Of a stretch of DNA of 37,953 bases, positions 25,177-34,223 are shown one piece after another. Source of the stretch: Bacteroidota bacterium (lineage in GTDB: Bacteria; Bacteroidota; Bacteroidia; Flavobacteriales; Weeksellaceae). Both the position numbers and the translations under genes were made by a program. The stretch's first letter is position 1. Every line of letters begins with the position of its first letter. The stretch lies in NCBI GenBank assembly GCA_023411265.1, contig JAEYOX010000119.1:1-37953 (forward strand). Direction: 5' to 3'. The notes under the pieces were generated by a model. The model did not search any database and was not told where the DNA came from. It saw only the letters and a program-made list of their open reading frames with translations.

Positions 25177-25977
25177 GTGAAAAGACATTTACTTTTATTG
25201 TTTTTCTTGATTTTTGCATTAGCCTACACTCAGGAAAATGACACTATTTATATTTACGAAGAAGTCATTGAATATGACACAGTTTACGTAAAAAAATCCG
25301 GTGTGGTGGTAAATCCTGCTGATCAGCGACCCGGATATAGAAAAAGAACTTTCAGGCCGAATACAGATTTTTCTTTTCTTTTGTTAGGAGGCATTAAGCA
25401 AATCAACAGTTTTCAAGAAGACAATGCGAAATATCAGCGAGGAGCCGGAATTGGCGTTCTGTTGCGCCGCAATGTTTTTACCCCGGAAATGTCCGTCTCT
25501 CTGGGAATGCAGTTTTTCATGTGGCCGGAAAATCACCGGATGAAATCCCTTCCTGCACAGGAAAACAGCGAAGGTATTTATTTCGCCCATCTTGCCAAAC
25601 CGGCGGAATTTCTTTATTTTTCAAATGAACACAACGAGATCAATGTTCCTTTAAATTTCTACTATACCTGGAAAAATTTCTCTCCCTATTTCGGTTTTTT
25701 TCTGAATTATACCACCTTTAAAATGCACTACGAAATTGAAACGCGCACTGCTCCCAGCCAGTCGTATGCTTTTTCGGCCAACCAGTATAATTTCGGTTAT
25801 ACCACCGGAATTCTGTATCAGAATAACCGTTTTGGAATCAGTCTAGAATATCAACATCATGAATTTCTGAAAATGAATTTCTGGAATCGCACCGCCGGAA
25901 ATATTAATCTGAAATTCAGAGACGGTTTTCAGGATCATAAATTCCTGCTCGGCATTCATCTATCGCTGGTGAAATAA
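25177..25977 (+). CDS. Outer-membrane beta-barrel protein, sigma operon partner
   Basis: A 266-residue protein starting with GTG, 6 bp after the sigma factor stop. A signal peptide (KRHLLLLFFLIFALAYTQ) is followed by an EEVIEYDTVYV segment, then a barrel region of alternating strands with aromatic ends (FGFFLNYTTFKMHYEIE, YNFGYTTGILYQNNRFGISLEYQHHEF) finishing in a strand (HKFLLGIHLSLVK). I recognise no named family. The tight link to the sigma gene suggests it is a sensor, target or structural partner of that system. Confidence 0.72.
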   Translation: MKRHLLLLFFLIFALAYTQENDTIYIYEEVIEYDTVYVKKSGVVVNPADQRPGYRKRTFRPNTDFSFLLLGGIKQINSFQEDNAKYQRGAGIGVLLRRNVFTPEMSVSLGMQFFMWPENHRMKSLPAQENSEGIYFAHLAKPAEFLYFSNEHNEINVPLNFYYTWKNFSPYFGFFLNYTTFKMHYEIETRTAPSQSYAFSANQYNFGYTTGILYQNNRFGISLEYQHHEFLKMNFWNRTAGNINLKFRDGFQDHKFLLGIHLSLVK

Positions 25978-25994
25978 CATGCGTTTACTTTTTG

Positions 25995-26002
25995 TAGATT
26001 TG
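25995..26002 (+). promoter_or_regulatory. -7 box TAGATTTG before isochorismate synthase locus
   Basis: A perfect TAnnTTTG match 19 bp before the ATG at 26022. It suggests that the locus is, or was, transcribed separately from the sigma operon. Confidence 0.4.
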
Positions 26003-26021
26003 CGGTCAATACTTCTTTATT

Positions 26022-27008
26022 ATGATTCTTTTCCGGTTTCCCTTCGGCAATAATTTCTATACTTTAAATGAAAATTCGGAAAATTCCGCTGTTCAGTTTG
26101 TTTCATTTGATGAAGCGAAAACACTAGTTTTTAAAGGAAATATAAGGAACATTTCTGAAGAACAAATTATCTCCGATTCAATATTCACAGAGGAAATTAA
26201 CAGCGATGTTCCAAATCACTTTCAGGAAGAAAAGAAAGATCAATACATAAAAAAATTGAGCGAAGTCATTGCTTTTATCAAGCAAAACCAACTTTCTAAA
26301 CTCGTTATTTCCCGCAGAAAAAGGGTAGATTATGCCGAAATTTCCAGCAATAAAAGTCTGAACCTGTCTCATTCATTTTAACAACATAGCCACAGCTATC
26401 CCAATGCTTTTGTTTATCTTTTTAAACAAAACGGAACTTGCTGGATGGGCGCATTTTCAGAACTTTTAGGGAACTTTAACAAGAAAACTTCGGCATTTGA
26501 AACCATGAGTATGGCCGGAACTTTACGTGTGAATGAAAACTGGTCGGCCAAAGAAATTGAGGAACAACGGCCGGTGACAGATTACGTCAGTACTATTTTG
26601 AAAAAATATTCATCGGATATATACCAGTCGGAAACATATGATCATATTTCAGGCAATATCAAACATTTGCGCACTGATTTTAAAATGAAAACAGAACCTC
26701 GTCATCTTAATAATATCATTTCCGAACTTCACCCCACACCAGCCGTTTGTGGTATTCCAAAGGAATTTTGCAGAAAAGCCATCTTCAATTTTGAAGAAAC
26801 TTCTCGCGAGTTGTATTCAGGATATATCCGCATAGAAACCGAAACGGAAATTCAGTTTTTTGTGAATTTACGCTGTGCACAGTTTTTCAGAAACGGTGCT
26901 GTGATTTATGCCGGAGGTGGCATCACGGCTCAAAGTGATGCTGATGCAGAATGGCGGGAAACGGAGTTAAAATCGGATGCTATTCTGAAAAATCTGATTT
27001 CTTCTTAG
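26022..27008 (+). pseudogene. menF: Isochorismate synthase (MenF/EntC-like), broken by in-frame TAA
   Basis: Codons on both sides of a TAA at 26379-26381 are in one frame and together give a chorismate-binding enzyme of about 329 residues. The first step of menaquinone synthesis is chorismate to isochorismate. The N-terminal part has KLVISRRKR (active-site Lys region). After the stop, translation resumes at once with QHSHSYPNAFVYLFKQNGTCWMGAFSELLG. Further on come MAGT, HPTPAVCGIPK, ELYSGYIR and YAGGGIT with the EWRETELKSDAIL end. The motif usually reading GATPELL is GAFSELL here. It is either a recent nonsense mutation (TTA to TAA would do) or a sequence error. Confidence 0.82.
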
Positions 27009-27192
27009 CTTTCAGTTGGCTCCAGATGTGAAGAATATAAGTGCACAAAATGCCGAAAAGAGAAGCTACGATGGAGATGAAATATATTGAGTTTTCTTCG
27101 CTCGTGAAACTTTCATTATAATTGATTGCGAAAATATTTAACCCGCCGAAAACAATGAAAATACCGAGAAAAACTTTGTATATCGTTTGCAT
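26980..27192 (-). CDS. Small two-helix membrane protein
   Basis: A 70-residue protein with two hydrophobic helices (VFLGIFIVFGGLNIFAI and FISIVASLFGILCTYILHIW) and a short basic C-terminal tail (KAKKKSDFSE). It matches no family I can name. The 3' end overlaps the end of the isochorismate synthase gene by 29 bp in convergent orientation. It would be read after marC on the same strand, with 15 bp between them. Confidence 0.55.
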   Translation of the reverse strand: MQTIYKVFLGIFIVFGGLNIFAINYNESFTSEENSIYFISIVASLFGILCTYILHIWSQLKAKKKSDFSE

Positions 27193-27207
27193 GAGAAGTC
27201 TGTTTTT

Positions 27208-27807
27208 TTAAAAATGAATAGAGTTATGAAACAGTTGTGCAAAGTTACTGGTAAATAATTTAATAGAGATGGCCAAAAGAATAATTCCGAAAACTTTTTC
27301 CACCACTTTCAGGGTTCCCTCTCCTATTTTTTCCTCCAGCCAGTTGGATGATTTTAAAACGATATAAACCAAAATTGTATTTAGAAAGATCCCTACGATA
27401 ATGTTAATGTCATGATACTGAGCTTTCAGAGAAAGTGTAGTGGTAAGCGTTCCTGCGCCGGCAATCAGAGGGAAAGCGATAGGTACAATAGAAGCTGCTT
27501 TGGCCTCCGTATGCCTCTGGATCTGAATACCCAAAATCATTTCCAGAGCGATAATAAAAATCACAAATGCACCGGCAATGGCGAAGGAATTTACATCTAC
27601 ACCAATGAAATTCAGAATTTTATTTCCTACAAAAAGAAAGACCATCATCAACAGACCGGCCACAATGGATGCTTTCTCGGATTCAATTTTTCCGAATTTT
27701 TGTTTTAAACTGACAATGATGGGAATAGACCCCACTATATCAATGACGGCAAAAAGCACCATAAAACAGGTAAATACTTCTTTCCAGGAAAAATGTTCGA
27801 AAATCAT
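27208..27807 (-). CDS. MarC family integral membrane protein
   Basis: A 199-residue protein with about six membrane helices. The N-terminal FTCFMVLFAVIDIVGSIPIIVSL, the central FVIFIIALEMILGIQI, and the AFPLIAGAGTLTT motif identify the MarC (UPF0056) family. MarC was once linked to multiple antibiotic resistance, but that link was not upheld and the function is unknown. It is followed on the same strand by the small membrane protein, and lies 40 bp after the batD stop. Confidence 0.88.
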   Translation of the reverse strand: MIFEHFSWKEVFTCFMVLFAVIDIVGSIPIIVSLKQKFGKIESEKASIVAGLLMMVFLFVGNKILNFIGVDVNSFAIAGAFVIFIIALEMILGIQIQRHTEAKAASIVPIAFPLIAGAGTLTTTLSLKAQYHDINIIVGIFLNTILVYIVLKSSNWLEEKIGEGTLKVVEKVFGIILLAISIKLFTSNFAQLFHNSIHF

Positions 27808-27846
27808 ATCAATTAATAATTCCGCAAAATTATGAATTATTTTTGA

Positions 27847-29568
27847 TTATTTACTAATCTTGGAATACAATTTAATTAGGGCCTCCATGAGTGCATCCAT
27901 TCCTTCTTCATCATGTAATGGAGCAAATTTTTCTATCTGTATCTGTTGTTTCAATTCCCGATATTCATCGGCGGTTTGCTGTCCCTGATGCTTTTCCAGA
28001 AAAATTTTGAAATCACGCTCAGAGTTCTGAAAATACTGATTCCTCACCTCCTGATCCATTTCATCTATCGTTTGAAAGAAGAGTTCATAGTTCTTTTCCT
28101 GTTTTAATTTCTTTAAATAATAGAAATAATCGTTAATGTCTGCTTTCAGATTGGATTTGATTTCCTGTTCTTTCTCCTGAACTGTAGTAAGCGGAGAAGG
28201 CGCTGTGATATTCTTATTTTTTTTATTTGTTTTTTGAATATATTTAAAAATAAAAAGCAATACTAGTACCGCAAGAAAAATCAGAGTATTGAGAATCACT
28301 ACACCCCAATTAACAGCATTACGTTCTTTAACTTTTAGAATTCTTGTGTCCACCACGGGACTTGCTACGGTCTCTAATACCGTATTGGAATATTCATTCA
28401 CACGCTCCAAAGGAGTTCTGGAAGATAGAATTTCGCTATGCGTAAAAACTTCTAAAGAAACCATCTGTTGGCCAGCGTCCACATATTTATGCTTTTCCGG
28501 ATCAAAATAAGAAAACGGTTCCGCCTGTATATTTAATATGCCTGCTTTTTTAGGAACAACCACATAACTGGCGGTTATTTCTCCGGTTATTCCTTCTTCT
28601 TTTACAGTGGTATTTTTCGTGATTTTCGGTGGAAAAAAAGTATAATCTGCTGATTTCCGGATTTCCGGAAGTTCAATATTTTCAAAATTGCCGTGGCCAG
28701 ATATTTTCAAATCGACCGATATCGGTTTTTCCACTTCTGCTTTGGTTTGTGGTGTGTGCGAAATCTGAACTTTAAAATTTCCCACTGCATTTTTGAAATG
28801 TTTGGGAGCACCGTCCGGAAGTTCTTTTACACGAATATTCACTTTATTGGAAACAATCGTATTTTTTTTTGTAGAAATTTGAGCACATGCAGGAGCAAGT
28901 TCTAATAATCCGGATTTTTTAGGATAAATTAAATAGACGGCCACTACTTGAGATGCTGCATGATCTGAAGCAGATTCAATGTCCGATTTTGCAAAACTTA
29001 CGGGAACCACACTGGCGTCATCATGCGCTGGTAGCTGGATGTTTCTCACCTTTCTGAAGTCATGAATATTCTTGGCAAAAGCTCGTAAAATCGCTACAGT
29101 GGGCTGGTTCTTATACACTTCTGTTTCTTCCAGATCCACATTCAGGAAGAGATCATTAGGAGTGTTTTCCGCTATTTTTTTTTCTGAGGGTGCTACAAAT
29201 ATGTCGAAAGGTTCGGTATAATACAATTTATCGTTTACCACAACGGAAGCGGACCCTATCTTGATACGTCCAGGTTTTTTCGGCCTCAGCACAAACTGAT
29301 AAAATTTGTGGTCAACAAAAATTCCTGTTTTTTGATCTATAAATGTATTTCGGTTGGAACCGTTGGTAATTACATCAAATTTAGAGAGATCAAACATCTT
29401 TAGCGACGTTTCCTGCACCAAGTCTTTTCCACTGATTTCCAATGATATACTAACAACAATGTCATCATTTTCCGTATAATCTTTCTTGGCTGTTTTCACC
29501 TCCAAAATCACTTGGGCCTGTATTGCAGCGGAAATAATCAGAAATAATATGTAGAAAATCTTCTTCAT
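27847..29568 (-). CDS. batD: BatD family protein (aerotolerance operon)
   Basis: A 573-residue protein with a signal peptide (first 18 residues, ending in IQAQ). A long chain of beta-sandwich repeats faces the periplasm (about 20-400), including KPGRIKIGSASVVVNDKLYYTEPF. One membrane helix (about 420-445, GVVILNTLIFLAVLVLLFIF) follows, then a cytoplasmic helical tail. This is the oxygen-tolerance (BatD) layout. The start codon follows the batC stop without a gap. It is the last gene of the moxR/bat locus. Bat proteins were linked to aerotolerance in Bacteroides fragilis; the biochemical role is still open. Confidence 0.88.
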   Translation of the reverse strand: MKKIFYILFLIISAAIQAQVILEVKTAKKDYTENDDIVVSISLEISGKDLVQETSLKMFDLSKFDVITNGSNRNTFIDQKTGIFVDHKFYQFVLRPKKPGRIKIGSASVVVNDKLYYTEPFDIFVAPSEKKIAENTPNDLFLNVDLEETEVYKNQPTVAILRAFAKNIHDFRKVRNIQLPAHDDASVVPVSFAKSDIESASDHAASQVVAVYLIYPKKSGLLELAPACAQISTKKNTIVSNKVNIRVKELPDGAPKHFKNAVGNFKVQISHTPQTKAEVEKPISVDLKISGHGNFENIELPEIRKSADYTFFPPKITKNTTVKEEGITGEITASYVVVPKKAGILNIQAEPFSYFDPEKHKYVDAGQQMVSLEVFTHSEILSSRTPLERVNEYSNTVLETVASPVVDTRILKVKERNAVNWGVVILNTLIFLAVLVLLFIFKYIQKTNKKNKNITAPSPLTTVQEKEQEIKSNLKADINDYFYYLKKLKQEKNYELFFQTIDEMDQEVRNQYFQNSERDFKIFLEKHQGQQTADEYRELKQQIQIEKFAPLHDEEGMDALMEALIKLYSKISK

Positions 29569-30282
29569 TTACCAGTCCTTCTCATTGCTTTCAGGAACGG
29601 AATAGGAATCTTTATTCAGAATGCGCCGTGCTGTTTCCCTCTCTTTTTCTGCCACTTTATTTAGGATAGCATCCTGCATGCCTTTGGGAAGCGTACCGTC
29701 TTTGTTATTTCCATCATCATTACTATTCTCATTTTTTCCCGATCCTTGCGGACCTTCATTTTGTTCTTTTCCATCGCCCTGCTGTCCCTGCTGCTGTTCG
29801 CCACCACTTTTGCCATCACTTTTGTTCTGGTTCTGCTGCTCTTGGTTTTGCTTATCTTTTAGTTTAGCAATTTCATAATTTTTTCGGGTAGCCTCGTTTC
29901 GAGGTTCTTGCTTCAGAGATTGTTTGTAGTATTCAGCAGCTTTATCAGGCTGATTCAGTTTCATGTACGCATTTCCGAGATTATGTAGAGCAGCTGCTTT
30001 GTCCGAAAGCGTTTGGGCATTTCGGGTTGCCTTTTCGAACTCCGTTCGGGCTTCATCGTATTTTTCACTTTTATACAATGAGTTTCCAAGATTGTAATGT
30101 GCGGCAAAATCGTTCTCATTATTTTTGGCTACTTCCATAAACTTAGAAGTGGCGGCATCATAACGATTGCTGTTAAAAGCCTGATTTCCTTCATACATCA
30201 AAACATTATAATGACTTTGAGCAGAGGAAAATCCACCCAGAAGAAAAAGTATAAAAAAGACAGAAATATCAATATTCCTCAT
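29569..30282 (-). CDS. batC: BatC-like tetratricopeptide repeat protein
   Basis: A 237-residue secreted or membrane-anchored TPR protein. The N-terminal hydrophobic segment (VFFILFLLGGFSSAQ) is a signal peptide. About three TPR units follow at 25-135 (AAHYNLGNSLYKSEKYDEA, AALHNLGNAYMKLNQPDKA). Residues 150-200 are a low-complexity stretch rich in Gln, Gly, Asn and Lys. The gene is separated from batB by 98 bp. In that gap lie a -7 box (30288-30295) and the motif shared with the moxR upstream region, so it probably has its own promoter. Confidence 0.87.
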   Translation of the reverse strand: MRNIDISVFFILFLLGGFSSAQSHYNVLMYEGNQAFNSNRYDAATSKFMEVAKNNENDFAAHYNLGNSLYKSEKYDEARTEFEKATRNAQTLSDKAAALHNLGNAYMKLNQPDKAAEYYKQSLKQEPRNEATRKNYEIAKLKDKQNQEQQNQNKSDGKSGGEQQQGQQGDGKEQNEGPQGSGKNENSNDDGNNKDGTLPKGMQDAILNKVAEKERETARRILNKDSYSVPESNEKDW

Positions 30283-30287
30283 TGCTG

Positions 30288-30295
30288 CAAAATTA
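30288..30295 (-). promoter_or_regulatory. -7 box TAATTTTG before batC
   Basis: A perfect TAnnTTTG match on the minus strand, 5 bp before the batC ATG, so the transcript would be almost leaderless. TTG at 30312-30314 lies 16 bp upstream. Confidence 0.45.
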
Positions 30296-30320
30296 TTTGT
30301 TTAAATGTTAACAAAAAAGA

Positions 30321-30347
30321 CAATACGGCGTTAAAGTTTGGTTAAAA
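30321..30347 (-). promoter_or_regulatory. Shared motif upstream of batC
   Basis: On the plus strand it reads CAATACGGCGTTAAAG followed by TTTGGTTAAAA. It matches the element at 35295-35320 before moxR, in the same orientation to its gene. The TTAAA repeats about 10 bp apart suggest a binding site for a regulator dimer. Confidence 0.45.
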
Positions 30348-30380
30348 ATGGTTCCAAATCCCTGATAATAAGGGAAAAAC

Positions 30381-31388
30381 TTAAACATTAAAGTCTCTTT
30401 TCGGATTCAGAAAATAGATGAGGAGAAAAAACAACAGCGAAACTGCCAGAAAATATTGATAGTAATGAATGGAATTATGAGATTGAATCATGGTTTCGGA
30501 AGTGTTTTTTTTATTGCTCAGTGTATCGTAAATCTGATCTACAGCCTGTTCCAGATCATTGCCGTCAATATACGTTCCGCCGGTGGAGCGTGCTACTTTT
30601 TCCAAAGCGGCGGTTTGTCTTTGCGAAAGTACTGTTTGGCCGTTTCTGTCGGTTTTATATCCCATTAACTGTCCGAAAACATACACCGGAACCGGCGCAC
30701 CCTCATCTGTCCCAACTCCAACAGAAATAATGCTGATGCCTTCATTTTTAGCAAGTCGTACAGCCCGATCTTCATTCCCTTCGTTATCTTCACCATCACT
30801 GATCAAAATTACTTTTCGGGAACCTTTAGCAACATTTTTAAATTTTCTGGCAGCTTCTTCCATCGCTTTCAGAAAATCTGTTCCCTGAATTTTCATCATA
30901 TTGGTTTCGATTCCTGAAATATAGGTCTCGGCCGCCAGGTAATCTGTTGTTAGTGGCATAATAGAGGAAGCTTCGCCGGCAAACACAACAATTCCTACCC
31001 TATCATTCGTCATTTTTTGCATCGTATTCGTGATGATGTTTTTGGCCAAAACCAATCGGTTGGGTGCCAAATCTTCTGTATTCATGGAATTGGAAACATC
31101 TAGAACGAAAATGACATTGTTCATCTTTTGGGAAGATTTTATTTCCTCTTTGCCGCCTAATAAATCTACAATTGAAAAAATGAGGAAGACTAAAGCAGTA
31201 AAATAGAGCAGAGGAAAAAACTTGAAAAATGGCGTCTTTTTTTCAAAAAGCAAATCCTGAAAACGGGTTTCCGCAAATGCAGCTCTTCTGCTTTTTTTCC
31301 ACTTCAGGTAATTCACCAGAACTGCTGCCAGTAGCGGAACGAGCAACAACAGAAAAAGATACCAGTAATTACCAAAAGTCCAGTTCAT
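30381..31388 (-). CDS. batB: BatB-like von Willebrand factor A protein
   Basis: A 335-residue membrane protein. Two helices lie near the N-terminus (7-27 and 55-76). The VWA domain occupies about 90-285, with the metal-site motif DVSNS (97-101), and a last helix lies near 310-330. The MIDAS residues DxSxS look complete, so metal-dependent partner binding is expected. The family works with MoxR ATPases, probably as a membrane chaperone complex. It begins 8 bp after the batA stop. Confidence 0.9.
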   Translation of the reverse strand: MNWTFGNYWYLFLLLLVPLLAAVLVNYLKWKKSRRAAFAETRFQDLLFEKKTPFFKFFPLLYFTALVFLIFSIVDLLGGKEEIKSSQKMNNVIFVLDVSNSMNTEDLAPNRLVLAKNIITNTMQKMTNDRVGIVVFAGEASSIMPLTTDYLAAETYISGIETNMMKIQGTDFLKAMEEAARKFKNVAKGSRKVILISDGEDNEGNEDRAVRLAKNEGISIISVGVGTDEGAPVPVYVFGQLMGYKTDRNGQTVLSQRQTAALEKVARSTGGTYIDGNDLEQAVDQIYDTLSNKKNTSETMIQSHNSIHYYQYFLAVSLLFFLLIYFLNPKRDFNV

Positions 31389-31396
31389 TCCTTATA

Positions 31397-32398
31397 TCAA
31401 TTAATAAATTTAAACAACCACCAGCGCAACACCGCATCCAGAAGCAAAATACCGAGCGCTATCCAAAGAAAAGATCTGAAATATTCCTGATAATCGTACA
31501 ATCGGGAAGTTTTAATATCCGACTTTTCGAGTGAATTAATTTCATTATATACTTCTTCAAGGCTTTCATTGGATGTAGCTCTAAAGTATTTTCCACCCGT
31601 TGTTTCTGCAATATCACGTAATGTTGATTCATCTATATGAACCTGAGTTTCGGTAAATACCAAATCCCCGAAAATATCCTGATGAGTTGGCATCAATGCA
31701 TATCCGTTTGTTCCTATTCCTATGGAATATACTTTTATATCATTGGCTTTTGCGAGTTCTGCAGCCACTTGAGGATCCATTGCGTTCTGTATCGTATTGA
31801 CACCATCGGTCATTAAAATCACTATTTTACTTTTGGCTTTGCTGTGTTTCAAATGAGAAACTGCAACCGATAGCCCTTCTCCTATAGCAGTACCCTGTTC
31901 CAGTTCCAGCGTTCTGATGTCTGAAATTTCATCAATTATAACCTGATGATCAGAGGTTATCGGAACTTTAGTAAAAGCTTCCCCGGAATAAATGACCAAC
32001 CCGAGCCTGTCGGTTGATCTTTTCGCAATAAAACGGCGGGCAATATCCTGCAGTGCTGTGAGCCGGTCCGGATCCAAATCCCGTGCAAGCATACTGAGCG
32101 AAACATCCACAGAAAGTATGATATCAATACCTTTGGTCTCATCCCGCTCTTCTGATACAGTGAAAGTTCGCGGCCTTGCCATGGCAATAATAAGCGCAGA
32201 AAGAATGAAATATTTTGAAAGCATTAAAAGCGCCATCACCACACGGATGCCGTTATTATCCTGCATTCCGCTGATGGCAGGAACCATGATTGCTTTCGTT
32301 TTCTTTTTTCTAAAATCTTTATAAAATAATGGAATAAAGAGGAAAAAAAGCAAAAGAAACCACGGATGATGCAACTCAAAATTCAGGAACTCAAACAT
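31397..32398 (-). CDS. batA: BatA-like von Willebrand factor A protein
   Basis: A 333-residue relative of BatB with the same layout: N-terminal helices (about 12-26 and 55-75), a VWA domain with DVSLS (98-102), and a C-terminal helix (FLWIALGILLLDAVL). Two VWA proteins side by side are the hallmark of the bat operon and may form a heterodimer. It starts 11 bp after the stop of the DUF4381-like gene. Confidence 0.9.
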   Translation of the reverse strand: MFEFLNFELHHPWFLLLFFLFIPLFYKDFRKKKTKAIMVPAISGMQDNNGIRVVMALLMLSKYFILSALIIAMARPRTFTVSEERDETKGIDIILSVDVSLSMLARDLDPDRLTALQDIARRFIAKRSTDRLGLVIYSGEAFTKVPITSDHQVIIDEISDIRTLELEQGTAIGEGLSVAVSHLKHSKAKSKIVILMTDGVNTIQNAMDPQVAAELAKANDIKVYSIGIGTNGYALMPTHQDIFGDLVFTETQVHIDESTLRDIAETTGGKYFRATSNESLEEVYNEINSLEKSDIKTSRLYDYQEYFRSFLWIALGILLLDAVLRWWLFKFIN

Positions 32399-32409
32399 TT
32401 ATTTTCATT

Positions 32410-33315
32410 TTAAACACCGGTTCTTAACTGTTCCAACTCCAGATCTTTGTAAGATTTTTTTACAAAATTCCGAATAGCATTGAAATCTTTTTCCATCATA
32501 CTGCCTGAGGGGAAAATCTTGGCAAATTTCACTTGGTCTCCACGTAAAAATGCCTCCTCAATTACTTTTTCGTTTTCCTGAGAAATACGGTTGGTTTTGC
32601 GCAACACTTCAATGAGGTCTTCCGTTAGCAAAACATCAGCAGGGATGCGGTATTGAGCAGTGATAAAATTCCGCGATATATCCATTAACTCCACATAGAA
32701 AGAACGATAATCTTCATTTTCAATATATTTTTTCTTCCTTAGCAAATCGAGTTCTTTTAATGTTTTATTAGTATTCAAAACGGGAGAAGACTTTGCTTTC
32801 CTTCCATATTTTCTGAACATCATAATAAGAAAAATAATGGCGATAACAGCCAGTGCTGCCAGAATGTACCATTTGTACATATCCCAATAATCCACGATTT
32901 CCAGCGGGATCTCTTTGTTTTTTCTGATATCATTGATCTCGTCGTCCTTGGTAGCGGTATTCACTACTTCCACTTCATATGGGATGGTTTTCTGTATTTC
33001 ACCACCAATGTTAAACTCTAAAACAGGAATAGAAAATGTTCCTTCTTCAAAAATGGCGAACTCAATCACCCTGGTATATTTTCCGTTGGCTATGCTAATG
33101 CTGTCTTTTATTTCTTCAAAATGAAAAGGAAGCAGCTCATTCACCGGTGCTGCCTGTACCGTTTTGTCCTGAATTCCGGAAATAACAACCGTATAAGTCC
33201 CTACTTCACCCAGAGCAAGGGTGGTTTTATCGAGATTGGAACCCAGAGTCTGCGCAAAAACAGCAAGGCTGATCAACAAAAAAACAGCTAACGATATTTT
33301 TTTCAGGTTTCTCAT
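32410..33315 (-). CDS. DUF4381-like protein of the bat operon
   Basis: A 301-residue protein. It has a signal peptide (first 22 residues), a beta-sandwich periplasmic domain (about 23-125), one membrane helix (about 148-168, WYILAALAVIAIIFLIMMF), and a cytoplasmic helical part with LKELDLLRKKKYIENEDYRSFYVELMDISRNFI. The last part is typical of DUF4381-type proteins encoded between DUF58 and the VWA genes. Its start overlaps the DUF58 stop by 4 bp. Function is inferred from context only: a membrane component of the MoxR/Bat complex. Confidence 0.8.
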   Translation of the reverse strand: MRNLKKISLAVFLLISLAVFAQTLGSNLDKTTLALGEVGTYTVVISGIQDKTVQAAPVNELLPFHFEEIKDSISIANGKYTRVIEFAIFEEGTFSIPVLEFNIGGEIQKTIPYEVEVVNTATKDDEINDIRKNKEIPLEIVDYWDMYKWYILAALAVIAIIFLIMMFRKYGRKAKSSPVLNTNKTLKELDLLRKKKYIENEDYRSFYVELMDISRNFITAQYRIPADVLLTEDLIEVLRKTNRISQENEKVIEEAFLRGDQVKFAKIFPSGSMMEKDFNAIRNFVKKSYKDLELEQLRTGV

Positions 33316-34175
33316 TTTTTCCGAAAATACTGATACAGATATTTTGAATAATCTTCGCCGGTAGAAATATTAATCAAAGTGGCAGAAGCGGCTTCGAAAT
33401 CTTCTGTCAGTTGCCGTACTTTTTGTTTTTTGGCTTCCGCAAAGCTGTATCGCCACCTTTTGCTGGAGGTATCAGCCCAAACCTGTTGTCCTGTTTCTGC
33501 ATCCTGAAACAGTGCATAGCCCACATCCGGTATTTCATTGTCTTTTTCATCAGAAATTCGCATTCCCAAAATCTGATGCTTTCTGGCCGCTACTTTTAAG
33601 GTTTGAATAGCATATTCATCTTCAAAATCTGAAAACAAAAATAGGAGTGATTTTCTTTTGAAAATTCCCATCATGTAATCTAAAGCCAGATCTGTCTTCG
33701 CCGATGCGGGAATATATTCGGCGGTCAGAATATTACTGATAATCGCCAGAATATGCTTTCTTCCTTTCTGGGGAGGCACTACTTTATATACTTTATCAGC
33801 AAACAGAATCAACCCCACTTTATCATTATTTCCAACTGCTGAAAACCCCAGACTGGCAGCTATTTCTGCCACAAATTCTCTTTTTAGCAGGGTTTTGGTT
33901 CCGTAATCCATTGATGCCGAAATATCCACAAGAAGCATCATCGTCAACTCTCGCTCCTCCTCCATTATTTTCACAAATGGTTCGCGAAAACGTGCAGTTT
34001 TGTTCCAGTCGATGCGTCGGATTTCATCACCTGACTGATATGGTCGAACTTCAGAAAACGTCATTCCCTGTCCTTTGAAAGCACTATGATACTGCCCCAT
34101 GAGAATTGCTTCCGACTTTTTTTTGGTTCGGATTTCGATCTGTTTTACTTTTTTAACGATGTCTTTTATTTCCAT
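33312..34175 (-). CDS. DUF58 domain protein
   Basis: A 287-residue protein of the DUF58 family, which is related to VWA domains. Markers are FSEVRPYQSGDEIRRIDWNKTARF (about 38-61), a degenerate metal-site strand LVDISASMDYG (near 84), and the SDFED loop. No membrane segment is visible, so it is likely cytoplasmic and bridges MoxR and the membrane proteins. It overlaps the next gene by 4 bp and lies 48 bp downstream of moxR. Confidence 0.9.
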   Translation of the reverse strand: MEIKDIVKKVKQIEIRTKKKSEAILMGQYHSAFKGQGMTFSEVRPYQSGDEIRRIDWNKTARFREPFVKIMEEERELTMMLLVDISASMDYGTKTLLKREFVAEIAASLGFSAVGNNDKVGLILFADKVYKVVPPQKGRKHILAIISNILTAEYIPASAKTDLALDYMMGIFKRKSLLFLFSDFEDEYAIQTLKVAARKHQILGMRISDEKDNEIPDVGYALFQDAETGQQVWADTSSKRWRYSFAEAKKQKVRQLTEDFEAASATLINISTGEDYSKYLYQYFRKK

Positions 34176-34223
34176 AATTCAAAGTCATCCCTCGGTAATT
34201 CTTTCAAAATAATAGCGGATTTG

